NCBI RefSeq assembly: GCF_001040945.1 | Contig: NZ_CP011930.1 | Span: 1,798,001-1,862,000 of the forward strand | Length of the DNA stretch: 64,000 nucleotides | Source: Herbaspirillum seropedicae | GTDB lineage: Bacteria; Pseudomonadota; Gammaproteobacteria; Burkholderiales; Burkholderiaceae_D | Direction of reading: 5' to 3' | Shown: positions 9,223 to 16,727 of the stretch, piece by piece | How the letters are laid out: every line of letters begins with the position of its first letter | How positions within the stretch are numbered: position 1 is the stretch's first letter | Translations under genes and position numbers: made by a program | Notes under the pieces: model-generated | Told to the model about the DNA's origin: nothing | What the model saw: only the letters and a program-made list of their open reading frames with translations | Database searches by the model: none

Positions 9223-9828
9223 ATGAGCGACATCATCAAGGCCAACGGTTTTACCAATGAAACCCTGGAGTGGGATGCCTGGCTGGACGTGATCCAGCTG
9301 GAGGCGGCCAGTGCAGACCAGATCAAGGTGCTGGAAGAAAGCCATCCCAAGGCCAAGACCTCGGACTACTACCTGTTCCTGGCGCACCAGCCCGACATCC
9401 TGCGCCAGCGTTCGGCCGCCTTCAACGCCATCATGTACGCGCCCGGCGGCCTGCCGCGCGCCGAGCGCGAGCTGGGCTCGCTGGTGGTCTCGCGCATCAA
9501 TGGCTGCGTGTATTGCGCCTCGGTGCATGCACAGCGTTTCGAACAGTTGGCCAAGCGTAACGATACGGTGCGCCAGGTCTTCGACACGCCTTATGGCGCT
9601 GGCGTGGATGCGCGCGAGCGGGCCATCGCCAAGTTCTCTGCCGAGCTGACCGAGACGCCGGGTGATGTCAGCGCAGCGCAGATCAAGGCGCTCTATGACG
9701 TCGGCCTGAGCGAGCTGGAAGTGCTGGACCTGATCCATTCGGTGGCCATTTTTGCCTGGGCCAATCGCCTCATGCTCAATCTGGGCGAGCCGGTGTTTGC
9801 CGATGGCAGCAAGGCCGAAGCGAAGTAA
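9223..9828 (+). CDS. Peroxidase-related AhpD-like alkylhydroperoxidase domain protein
   Basis: A 201-residue AhpD-type protein with the redox/proton-relay motif CVYCASVH: Cys95, Cys98 and His102 (CxxCxxxH). This motif supports peroxidase or thiol-disulfide activity. The ATG at 9223 follows AAGGAGAGCCGC, a strong ribosome site; an earlier in-frame ATG at 9193 lies inside the CMD gene. It likely works with the preceding CMD protein on peroxides or hydroperoxides produced by the flavin enzymes of the cluster. That role is inferred from neighbours. Confidence 0.85.
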   Translation: MSDIIKANGFTNETLEWDAWLDVIQLEAASADQIKVLEESHPKAKTSDYYLFLAHQPDILRQRSAAFNAIMYAPGGLPRAERELGSLVVSRINGCVYCASVHAQRFEQLAKRNDTVRQVFDTPYGAGVDARERAIAKFSAELTETPGDVSAAQIKALYDVGLSELEVLDLIHSVAIFAWANRLMLNLGEPVFADGSKAEAK

Positions 9829-9885
9829 GGCATTTGCGTGCTGACGCAATCATGTTGACGCAGTCATTTCCATAAGGAGACAGGG

Positions 9886-10263
9886 ATGCACATTCCGGAT
9901 CATCTGGTCTATGCCCAGACCCATGAGTGGGTCAAGCTCGAAGACGATGGCACGCTGACCATCGGCATTACCGATTTTGGCCAGGAGCAGTTGGGGCCGC
10001 TGGTGTATGTGGACATGCCGGCGGTGGGCAAGGTCTTGGCGCGCGGCGCGGAGTCGGGCATCGTCGAATCCAACAAGACGGCGTCGGACCTGCATGCGCC
10101 GGTCGATGGCGAGGTTGTCGCCGTCAACGAGCTGCTGGTAGAGACGCCCGACGCCATCAATGGCGCGCCGTATGAGCAATGGATCTTCAAGCTCAAGCCG
10201 GCCGCGCCGTTCTCGGCAGAGGGCTTCCTCGATGCGGCGGGCTATCTCAAGCTCATTTCCTGA
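9886..10263 (+). CDS. GcvH-like lipoyl-carrier protein, solitary
   Basis: A 125-residue protein of the glycine-cleavage H family. The lipoylation segment is ESNKTASDLHAPVDGEV with the modifiable lysine at residue 64, in the position of the GcvH ES-x-KxxSD motif. The N-terminal TPEW-like segment (YAQTHEWVKLE) is also kept. Strong AAGGAGA ribosome site. No GcvT, GcvP or Lpd gene is visible near it, and it is the last gene of the importer/oxidation cluster, 13 bases from the convergent ssuD stop. It may therefore be a specialised carrier for this pathway (compare GcvH-like lipoyl proteins of sulfur oxidation) rather than glycine cleavage. Family certain, role uncertain. Confidence 0.88.
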   Translation: MHIPDHLVYAQTHEWVKLEDDGTLTIGITDFGQEQLGPLVYVDMPAVGKVLARGAESGIVESNKTASDLHAPVDGEVVAVNELLVETPDAINGAPYEQWIFKLKPAAPFSAEGFLDAAGYLKLIS

Positions 10264-10276
10264 CGCGCTGGTTCGT

Positions 10277-11404
10277 TCAGGAAGCCGAAGCGGCGGCGCG
10301 GATATCGAAGGCGCCGCCGGTCTGTGCGCGGTCACGCAAGGTGACGGCGTTCTTGCCCAAGAGCGGGAAGACCAGTTCGGCGAAGCGGATCGCTTCTTCC
10401 AGGTGCGGGTAGCCGGACAGCACGAAGGTATCCACGCCCAGGTCCGCATATTCCTGCAGGCGTTCGGCCACCGTGGTGGCGTCGCCCACCAGCGAGGTGC
10501 CGGCCCCGCCGCGCACCAGTCCCACGCCGGCCCACAGGTTGGGGGCGATTTCCAGCTTGTCGCGGCGGCCGCCGTGCAGGGCGGCCATTCTCTGTTGTCC
10601 GACTGAATCCATCCTGGCGTAGTTCTGCTGGGCGCGGGCGATGTCTTCGTCGGTGAGTTTGCTGATGAGGCGTTCGGCTGCCGTCCAGGCTTCGGCGGTG
10701 GTTTCGCGCACGATGGCGTGCAGGCGTACGCCGAAGCGCACGGTGCGGCCTTGTCTGGCGGCGCGTTCGCGCACGTCGTCGATCTTCTGTCTGACCGCGG
10801 CTGGGGGTTCGCCCCAGGTGAGGTAGGCGTCTACGTGTTTGGCGGCGAGGTCGTGGGCGGCGGGGGAGGAGCCGCCGAAGTAGAGCGGTGGGTAGGGCTG
10901 TTGCACGGCGGGGTGGAACAGCTGGCCGTTGCGGATGCGGAAGTGTTTGCCTTCGTAGTTGACGGTTTCGCCCTGGAGCAGCTTGCGCCAGATGGTGAGG
11001 TATTCGTCGGCGGCTTCGTAGCGTTCGTCGTGCTTGAGGAAGACGCCGTCGGCTTCGAGTTCGGTGGCGTCGCCGCCGGGGACGACATTGAGCAGCAGGC
11101 GGCCGTTCAAGGCCTGGTCCAGGGTGGCGGCTTGTCTTGCTGAGGGGCCGGGGCCGCCTAGCGATGTTCTTAGCGCTACCAGCAGTTTGATGCGCTGGGT
11201 CACGGGGACCAGGCTGGCGGCTACTACCCATGGGTCCAGGCAGGAGGCGCCGGTGGGAATCAACAGGCCGTCATAACCCAATGTCTCGCTGGTGACGGCG
11301 ATCTGGCGCATGTACTCCAGCGTGGGGGCGCGGCCGAAGTCGGATTTGCCCAGGTAGCGGGTGTCGCCTGAGGTGGGGAGGAACCAGAAGAGTTCTAATG
11401 ACAT
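10277..11404 (-). CDS. ssuD: FMNH2-dependent alkanesulfonate monooxygenase
   Basis: A 375-residue protein closely matching the whole length of SsuD. Diagnostic segments include [19 protein letters not shown] at the start, [44 protein letters not shown] and the [11 protein letters not shown] and [19 protein letters not shown] regions. SsuD releases sulfite from alkanesulfonates using FMNH2 from a separate reductase (SsuE); neither ssuE nor ssuABC is adjacent. The start has an AAAGGAAA ribosome site. Its 3' end faces the GcvH-like gene 13 bases away. Third positions favour A and C on the coding strand, matching the G/T-rich plus strand toward the element at 11517. Confidence 0.93.
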   Translation of the reverse strand: MSLELFWFLPTSGDTRYLGKSDFGRAPTLEYMRQIAVTSETLGYDGLLIPTGASCLDPWVVAASLVPVTQRIKLLVALRTSLGGPGPSARQAATLDQALNGRLLLNVVPGGDATELEADGVFLKHDERYEAADEYLTIWRKLLQGETVNYEGKHFRIRNGQLFHPAVQQPYPPLYFGGSSPAAHDLAAKHVDAYLTWGEPPAAVRQKIDDVRERAARQGRTVRFGVRLHAIVRETTAEAWTAAERLISKLTDEDIARAQQNYARMDSVGQQRMAALHGGRRDKLEIAPNLWAGVGLVRGGAGTSLVGDATTVAERLQEYADLGVDTFVLSGYPHLEEAIRFAELVFPLLGKNAVTLRDRAQTGGAFDIRAAASAS

Positions 11405-11516
11405 GCCGTGTTTCCTTTTGCATAGATTTGGGACGTTGGCGTTATTAGAGCGCTCTGGTTCGATTGTGGCTAAGAATGTTTTCTTCTTTTCTTAGTTGGT
11501 TTTTGGTTGATGTGGG

Positions 11517-12405
11517 CTTGGCGGGGTGTTGTTGTGGTTGTTAGGTTTTGGGTAGTCTGCACGGAATTTCTTCCTGCGCTCTAGCTTAATGTTTATCTTT
11601 CTCCGGTCGTGAGGACGCGCCGGGAGCGGCCCGGCAGCCGCTCACTTTTCTTGTCTCGCCAAGAAAAGTAAGCAAAAGAAGGCGACCCCTAAGATCCAGC
11701 CCTCCTTCGGAGGGTTCCCGCCGCAGTGGAGCGAAAAGTGGGAAAAATAGAGTCGCTTCGCTCCGACTATTTTTCTGATCCACTTTTCGCTCCACTGCGG
11801 CGGCTGGCTCTAAGGGGAAAAACCTGAACGGGCTCGCCTTCGGCCTCGCACTTCTCCTACTCGCCTTCGGCTTTGGCTGGGGACGGTGCGCCTTCGATAC
11901 GTCGCTTCGCGACTACTCAGTCCGAACGGGGGGAAATAATTTAGAAGAAAAACAAAGGCTGGAAAGCGAAAGAGAAAGAGAAGAGGAAGAGGAAGAGGAA
12001 GAGGAAGAGGAAGAAAAACTAAAAAGTACGGAAAGTATGTGATCGAAGAGAGTCGATGCGTCAGCGAGCCCCCGGCGATGCCGAAGGCGAGCCGGACCGG
12101 CCGTCCGCTTCTGACCCGCCGCGTCAGCGCGCATAAAAACGGATCAGAAAAATAGTCGGAGCGAAGCGACTCTATTTTTCCCGTTTTTATGCGCGCTGAC
12201 GCGGGGACCCTCCGAAGGAGGGCGGGGCAGTAGCGGTCGCCTTCTTTTGCTTACTTTTCTTGGCGAGACAAGAAAAGTGAGCGGCTGCCGGGCCGCCCCC
12301 GGCGCGTTCTCCCGACCGGAGAAAGAAAGTAATTAAGCTAGAGCGCAGGAAAGCATTCTGTGCAGACTACCCAAAACCTAACAACCACCAAACCACTCCG
12401 CCAAG
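11517..12405. repeat. Nested inverted-repeat element, copy A
   Basis: A non-coding ~0.89-kb palindromic element. The outer arms are about 200 bp: 11517-11720 is the imperfect reverse complement of 12202-12405. Two internal stems follow: one at 11719-11803 (arms around CGCAGTGGAGCGAAAAGTGG) and one at 12119-12204 (arms around CGCGTCAGCGCGCATAAAAA). The loops of these two stems (GTCGCTTCGCTCCGAC and flanks) are reverse complements of each other. The centre has a REP-like arm (CTACTCAGTCCGAACGG, near 11912) and an AGAGGA-type microsatellite at about 11960-12015. 11551-12372 matches 25242-26063 without an indel. The 11405-11516 stretch before it is G/T-rich and should carry the ssuD promoter. Confidence 0.95.
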
Positions 12406-12431
12406 ACAAGACAAGACAATACAAGACAAGA
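12402..12431. repeat. Short CAAGA tandem tract
   Basis: Repeated CAAGA/CAATA units lie between the right arm of element copy A and the stop codon of the LysR gene. A different short tandem tract occupies the matching position after copy B (26121-26162). Confidence 0.7.
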
Positions 12432-12438
12432 GCAAGCA

Positions 12439-13341
12439 TCAACCACCAGCAAACATCAACGAAGCCCCCCGATATTCAGCCAGCCATCTGGCAAACAGCT
12501 GAGCCTCAGAACCAGCCTGAGCATTGATCCCGAGATAGTAGGGCGCCAAGGTCAAGCGCAAGTCAGGGAAGGGACACACCAGTCGCCCGGAACGAAGATC
12601 ATTGTCCGCCAGCGAAACAGGCGACAAGGCCACCCCCAGCCCATCCACCACCGCCTGCAACACAAAATGCACATGATCGAAATGCAGCATCGCCTGAGAA
12701 CGCGACCGCTTCAATCCCGCCAGCTTGCGCCAGTCCTCCCAGTCATTGCGCCGACTGCGCGAGAGTAGCACCGTATGCCTGGCCAGCCCGGACACATCTT
12801 CCAGCGGCATCGCCTGCAACAGTGCAGGAGAAGCCACCAGCACCAGCTCATCCTCCATGAAGCGCTGCACCTTCAGCGTCTCCGGCCAGTTGGTCTCCCC
12901 CCGGCGGACCGCGATATCAAACGAAGAACCCGCCTTGCCCACCGTCGCCGTACTGGTCACCACCTGCGGCGCAATGCCCGGATAACGCTCCACGAAATCG
13001 GAAAGATGCGGAATCAGCCAGCGCACCGCAAAGGAAGGCCGCACATTGATCACCACCGTGCGCGTCGGTGCGTCGCGCATCACCCGCCGCGCGGCATTGG
13101 CCAGGATCTCCAGCGCCGGGCTGGCCTCCTCGAAGAACTGCCGACCCCGCTCCGTCAGCAACACCTGCCGCGTGCGCCGCTCAAACAGCGGCATGCCGAG
13201 ATAGCCTTCGAGATTCTTGATCTGGCGACTGATGGCGCCATGCGTGACATTGAGCTCGTGCGCCGCAAGCGTAAAACTCTGGTGACGGGCCGCAGCCAGA
13301 AACGCGCGGATGGCGTTGAGCGGAAGGGTGAGATCGGCCAT
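12439..13341 (-). CDS. LysR-family transcriptional regulator, GcvA-like
   Basis: A 300-residue LysR-type regulator. The N-terminal winged helix-turn-helix is clear (about residues 8-65: FLAAARHQSFTLAAHELNVT, then HGAISRQIKNLEGYLG and LFERRTRQVLLTERG), followed by an effector-binding domain of normal length. The sequence resembles the GcvA-type subgroup. It is divergently arranged with an MFS transporter gene whose start is 76 bases away, so the transporter is its most likely target. The stop codon lies 33 bases from the element copy A, and the coding strand becomes G/T-rich toward it. Confidence 0.9.
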   Translation of the reverse strand: MADLTLPLNAIRAFLAAARHQSFTLAAHELNVTHGAISRQIKNLEGYLGMPLFERRTRQVLLTERGRQFFEEASPALEILANAARRVMRDAPTRTVVINVRPSFAVRWLIPHLSDFVERYPGIAPQVVTSTATVGKAGSSFDIAVRRGETNWPETLKVQRFMEDELVLVASPALLQAMPLEDVSGLARHTVLLSRSRRNDWEDWRKLAGLKRSRSQAMLHFDHVHFVLQAVVDGLGVALSPVSLADNDLRSGRLVCPFPDLRLTLAPYYLGINAQAGSEAQLFARWLAEYRGASLMFAGG

Positions 13342-13417
13342 GCGTCAGATATTATCACGCATGCCCGGAATTAATATCGGTTGTCAGCCCCCGCGCGCGC
13401 GGCGCATCATCAGCGCC
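13342..13417. promoter_or_regulatory. Divergent LysR/MFS intergenic region
   Basis: 76 bases between two divergent starts, containing ATTATCACGCATG and AATTAATATCGG. It should contain both promoters and the LysR operator. No unambiguous T-N11-A box can be picked by eye, so the call rests on position. Confidence 0.45.
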
Positions 13418-14569
13418 ATGACCACGCCAGACCTCCGCCAGGCCGACCTCCACTCGCGCCACGCCGCCATGTCGCTCTCGGCCGCCTTGCCCTGCGATAT
13501 CGTCCTCTACCTGCTCCTGCCGATGTACGCCGACCAGTTCCACATCAGCCTGGCCGAGGCCGGTGTGCTGCTGGCGGCCAACCGGCTGGTGCGCATCGCC
13601 GGCTATCGCTGGGTCGCGCGCTTCTACGCCCAGCGCGGTGATCGTCCCACCTGCACCTTGGCGGTCTGCGCCGCGATCGTGTGCGCCCTCGGCTATACGG
13701 CGGCCAGCGGTTTCTGGGCATTGCTGCCGCTGCGCCTGCTGTGGGGCATGGCCTTCGCCGGCCTCAATCTTTCCACCCAGGCCATGTCCACCTCCAACCC
13801 GCAAGGCGCGGCGCGACGCTCGGGGCGCTCGCGGGGCGTGATCGCCATCGGGCCCATGCTGTGGCTGCCGACGGCGGCGCTGCTGGCGCCACACATCGGG
13901 CCGCGCCTGGTGTTCGCGCTGGTGGCGGCGACGGCGCTGCTGGGCCTGCTGGCCGCGCGGCGCCTGCCGCAGCACGCCTACGCACCGCCGCAGCCGCGCC
14001 GCTGGAAGCTGCCCAATGCGCTGGACTGGTGGTCTTTCCTGGAGGGCTTGACGCTGGATGGACTCTTCATCGTGGGCCTGGCCTACATGAGCAAGCAGTC
14101 TTTCGGCGCCGATGGCGAACTGGTGGCCGGGGTGCTGATGGCCTTGCGCTATGCCGGAGAGATCGTCCTCAGTCCCCTGGGCGGATGGCTGGCCGAACGT
14201 TTCGGGGCGGTCAAGGTGCTGGTGACGCTGTCGCTGGCCACCTGCGTGGCCCTGGTCGGTTTCGGGGGTGGGCTGCTATGGCTGTTCGCCGGGGTGATCG
14301 TGATCCTGCGGGCTCTGCAACTGCCGCTGCTGGCCCCCATCGTGGCTGCCCGTACGGCGCCGGAGCAACGCGTGCACGCCCTGGCGGGACGGGCGATCTG
14401 GCGCGATATCGGCGCGGGGATGGGACCGATGCTGGCCGGTTTGCTGTTGCCGGTGATGTCTTCCCTGTGGCTCTACAGCCTGGCCGCCTCGGCGCTGGCG
14501 CTCGCGGCCATCGCTTGCGGGGGGGCGCCGGCGCCGGTCCCTTCAGTCTCCGTGTCGAGCCAGGGCTGA
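13418..14569 (+). CDS. MFS transporter
   Basis: A 383-residue polytopic membrane protein with about twelve hydrophobic segments and the major-facilitator loop pattern (GGWLAERFGAVKVL after the central loop; RFYAQRGDRPTC in the N half). The chosen ATG (13418) begins a normal-looking N-terminus (MTTPDLRQADLHSR); an upstream in-frame ATG at 13310 lies inside the divergent LysR gene and is rejected. It is probably an efflux or uptake permease under control of the adjacent LysR protein. Substrate unknown. Confidence 0.88.
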   Translation: MTTPDLRQADLHSRHAAMSLSAALPCDIVLYLLLPMYADQFHISLAEAGVLLAANRLVRIAGYRWVARFYAQRGDRPTCTLAVCAAIVCALGYTAASGFWALLPLRLLWGMAFAGLNLSTQAMSTSNPQGAARRSGRSRGVIAIGPMLWLPTAALLAPHIGPRLVFALVAATALLGLLAARRLPQHAYAPPQPRRWKLPNALDWWSFLEGLTLDGLFIVGLAYMSKQSFGADGELVAGVLMALRYAGEIVLSPLGGWLAERFGAVKVLVTLSLATCVALVGFGGGLLWLFAGVIVILRALQLPLLAPIVAARTAPEQRVHALAGRAIWRDIGAGMGPMLAGLLLPVMSSLWLYSLAASALALAAIACGGAPAPVPSVSVSSQG

Positions 14570-14687
14570 GCAGGCGCAGCGCCTTATGCGCGCTACGGAT
14601 ATCGATCTGCTCATTGCTTCGTTCACAGGCGGGCCCGGCTTGACTAGCATGCTCCTGATCCCTTCCTTGCCGTTGTCAGGAGCGCTC

Positions 14688-14843
14688 ATGAACGATCATC
14701 ACATCTACCAGGAGCTCGGCCACTTTGCGACCGAGCCGCTGCTTCCTGCGGAAGGCTGGACCATCGGCGCTGCCTTCCTGCTCGGTCTGTCGGTGCTGGG
14801 CCTGTTGTTCCTGCTGCAACACTGGCTGGGCCTGGGCGGCTGA
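14688..14843 (+). CDS. Small single-pass membrane protein
   Basis: A 51-residue ORF with a polar, His-containing N-terminus (MNDHHIYQELGHF) and one strong hydrophobic helix at about residues 28-47 (TIGAAFLLGLSVLGLLFLL). The ATG at 14688 has a CAGGAG ribosome site seven bases upstream, which favours a real gene. I do not recognise the family. It sits between the MFS gene and the convergent serine acetyltransferase, whose stop is 13 bases away. Confidence 0.6.
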   Translation: MNDHHIYQELGHFATEPLLPAEGWTIGAAFLLGLSVLGLLFLLQHWLGLGG

Positions 14844-14855
14844 AGCCGGCCAGGT

Positions 14856-15791
14856 TCAGGGCTGGCGGCAGTCGCTGAGCATCTCCGCCTGCGAGACATT
14901 GCTGCCGGCCGGCACGCTGTGGGTCAGCCAGACGTTGCCGCCGATCACCGAGCCCCGGCCGATGGTGATGCGGCCCAGCAGGGTCGCGCCGGCATAGACC
15001 ACCACATCGTCTTCCACGATGGGATGGCGCGGAATGCCCTTGACCAGCGAGCCATCCGGTTCCTGCGGGAAACGCTTGGCGCCCAGCGTCACCGCCTGGT
15101 ACAGGCGCACGTTGCGGCCAATGATGGTGGTCTCGCCGATGACCACGCCAGTGCCGTGGTCGATGAAGAAGCTGGGGCCGATCTGGGCAGCCGGATGAAT
15201 GTCGATGCCGGTGGCCGAGTGCGCGATATCGGCAATCAGCCGCGCCAGCAAGGGCGCGCCCAGTTGATGCAGGGCGTGCGCCAGGCGATGGTAGATGATC
15301 GCCGTCGTGCCGGGATAGCACAGCAGGATTTCCGAAATGCTCGAGGCTGCCGGGTCGCCGTGATAAGCCGCCTGGATATCGCTGACCAGCACGTCGCGCA
15401 CGGCCGGCAACTGGTGCGCGAAGTCGCGCGTGATGCGGGCGGCCTGCTCGCGCAAGGGCGCATCTTCCTGCAGGTCGCTGCTGAAGTAGAGGCTGCGCCG
15501 CACTTGCTCCTTCAGGATGCTCAGGCCAGTATTCAACTGGCTGCCGACGAAATAATCAATGGTCTCGTCCGACAGGTCCGTATGGCCGTAATGCGTGGGG
15601 AACAGCGCTGCCTGCAGGTGTTGCAGCAGCTTGTGCATGGCCTCGCGCGAGGGCAGTTCGCGAATTTCGCCGCGATAGCGGATCTTGTTGGTCACTTCGC
15701 GCGAGGTACGCAGCCCGGCCACGACGGCTGACAGGCCCAGTCCGGCCGTGTCGACCAGGGCGCTCAATTCGGGGGTGTTCGAGGTATCCAT
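14856..15791 (-). CDS. Serine O-acetyltransferase (EpsC/SrpH type)
   Basis: A 311-residue enzyme making O-acetylserine from serine and acetyl-CoA, the carbon precursor of cysteine. An N-terminal helical domain (to about 185) precedes a left-handed beta-helix of hexapeptide repeats (about 190-300). The catalytic Asp211-His212 pair lies in FIDHGTGVVIGE, with His199 in DIHPAA. The length is more like the SrpH/EpsC form than the 270-residue CysE. It fits the sulfur theme of the window (ssuD nearby). It stands alone on its strand. Confidence 0.9.
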   Translation of the reverse strand: MDTSNTPELSALVDTAGLGLSAVVAGLRTSREVTNKIRYRGEIRELPSREAMHKLLQHLQAALFPTHYGHTDLSDETIDYFVGSQLNTGLSILKEQVRRSLYFSSDLQEDAPLREQAARITRDFAHQLPAVRDVLVSDIQAAYHGDPAASSISEILLCYPGTTAIIYHRLAHALHQLGAPLLARLIADIAHSATGIDIHPAAQIGPSFFIDHGTGVVIGETTIIGRNVRLYQAVTLGAKRFPQEPDGSLVKGIPRHPIVEDDVVVYAGATLLGRITIGRGSVIGGNVWLTHSVPAGSNVSQAEMLSDCRQP

Positions 15792-16335
15792 GTGCGCATG
15801 CTATCAAAAATGCCGCCATGGTGTTGGATCGTGCTGCGGGTAGAGGGCAGGCCGCTGTGGCCCGGTGCGGGCAACTGGCTGGAAAGCAAGGGGGCGGGGA
15901 GCAAGGCAGAGAGATTCGCGGCGCCCAGTTCTATCTGAAAAGTGGCGCCGCCTGGTGAATCTGCTCTGGAAATGACTTTAACCCTTCCCGCACCATGTTG
16001 CAAACAATCATTGCGTCTATCCATATGCACTCTCTGCGCCATTTGATCTGCAGCAAAATCCGCCCGCCACGGCAGCTAGGGAATTTCCTGAGTCCGAATG
16101 CGGCCTCATCAGGAAGCTCCTGATATCGACCATCCGCGCAGGAAGTTAAAGTTCTCCCATGCCAGCTGCCCGTCAAAGTCTGCGCCCATGGCGCACTTCG
16201 GGCAGTGCGGTTACCGGGAGCCCTGAGGGGGGCTGACGTTTGGGCGCACTTTCGCAAGGAGGTGCGCCCCCTTTTCGTTGGCACGGCGTTTGTGTTGCAA
16301 TAGGGGACTTATCGTTCCTCTCACGGAGTCTCGCC
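15792..16335. other. Intergenic region, 544 bases, no convincing gene
   Basis: Between divergent genes. No ORF with a plausible ribosome site or codon use was found; overlapping frames here look like noise. It should contain the serine acetyltransferase promoter on the left. At its right end is a terminator-like hairpin (16242-16276) with no plus-strand gene ahead of it, so a small RNA is possible. Confidence 0.6.
16242..16276 (+). terminator. Terminator-like hairpin without an upstream gene
   Basis: GGGCGCAC (16242-16249) pairs with GTGCGCCC (16262-16269), with a 12-base loop, followed by CCTTTTC. The T-run is short. It lies 60 bases before the start of the secreted-protein gene. Confidence 0.4.
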
Positions 16336-16707
16336 ATGCGTCTGGCCCGGTCCATTCCATCCTCGCTGCTGCTGGCGGCGCTGCTGCTGGGGCTTGCGCC
16401 CATGTCCGCCTCGGCCCAGGTGGCCGCGCCGGGACCGGCGGCAGTGCCAGTGCCGGCCGGCAGTGCTGCGCCCACCCCGGTGGCCAGCGATATCACCCGC
16501 AGTTGCAGCAACGGGGCCGGCTGCGTGCTGACCTGCCTGAACATGACCGGCGATACGGTCTTGACCGAGGCGGCCTCGCGGGCGGTGCGCATCATTTCCT
16601 TGTCCAATGGCAACAGTGAATTCCGTCTCGACAATGGCGCGGCGGGCATCAATGTGGTGCTGGTCTCGCGGGATAACCTGATGTGCAAGCTCAGCGGCGG
16701 CGTCTGA
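16336..16707 (+). CDS. Secreted hypothetical protein with four cysteines
   Basis: A 123-residue protein with a clear Sec signal peptide (MRLARSIPSSLLLAALLLGL..., cleavage near ASAQ, residue 27). A Pro/Ala-rich linker is followed by a compact domain with Cys at SCSNGAGCVLTCLNMTGD and one near the C-terminus (LMCKL), suggesting disulfides. GGAG lies upstream of the chosen ATG; the longer frame from 16240 runs through the hairpin and is rejected. Family not recognised. Confidence 0.7.
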   Translation: MRLARSIPSSLLLAALLLGLAPMSASAQVAAPGPAAVPVPAGSAAPTPVASDITRSCSNGAGCVLTCLNMTGDTVLTEAASRAVRIISLSNGNSEFRLDNGAAGINVVLVSRDNLMCKLSGGV

Positions 16708-16727
16708 CGCGCCGACGTGACTTCAGC

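Noticed and set aside
11586..12134. Two small minus-strand frames (69 and 73 codons) inside element copy A, repeated exactly in copy B.
   Set aside because: They run through inverted repeats and a microsatellite, giving a Ser-rich low-complexity product in one case. Identity between copies covers the whole DNA, not just the frames, so there is no coding signal.
11517..12405. Insertion sequence or MITE with target-site duplication.
   Set aside because: No transposase frame and no matching direct repeats at the borders could be found; described as a repeat element instead.
12402..12431. Possible CRISPR-like array from the CAAGA repeats.
   Set aside because: Units are 5 bases with no spacers; simple-sequence repeat only.
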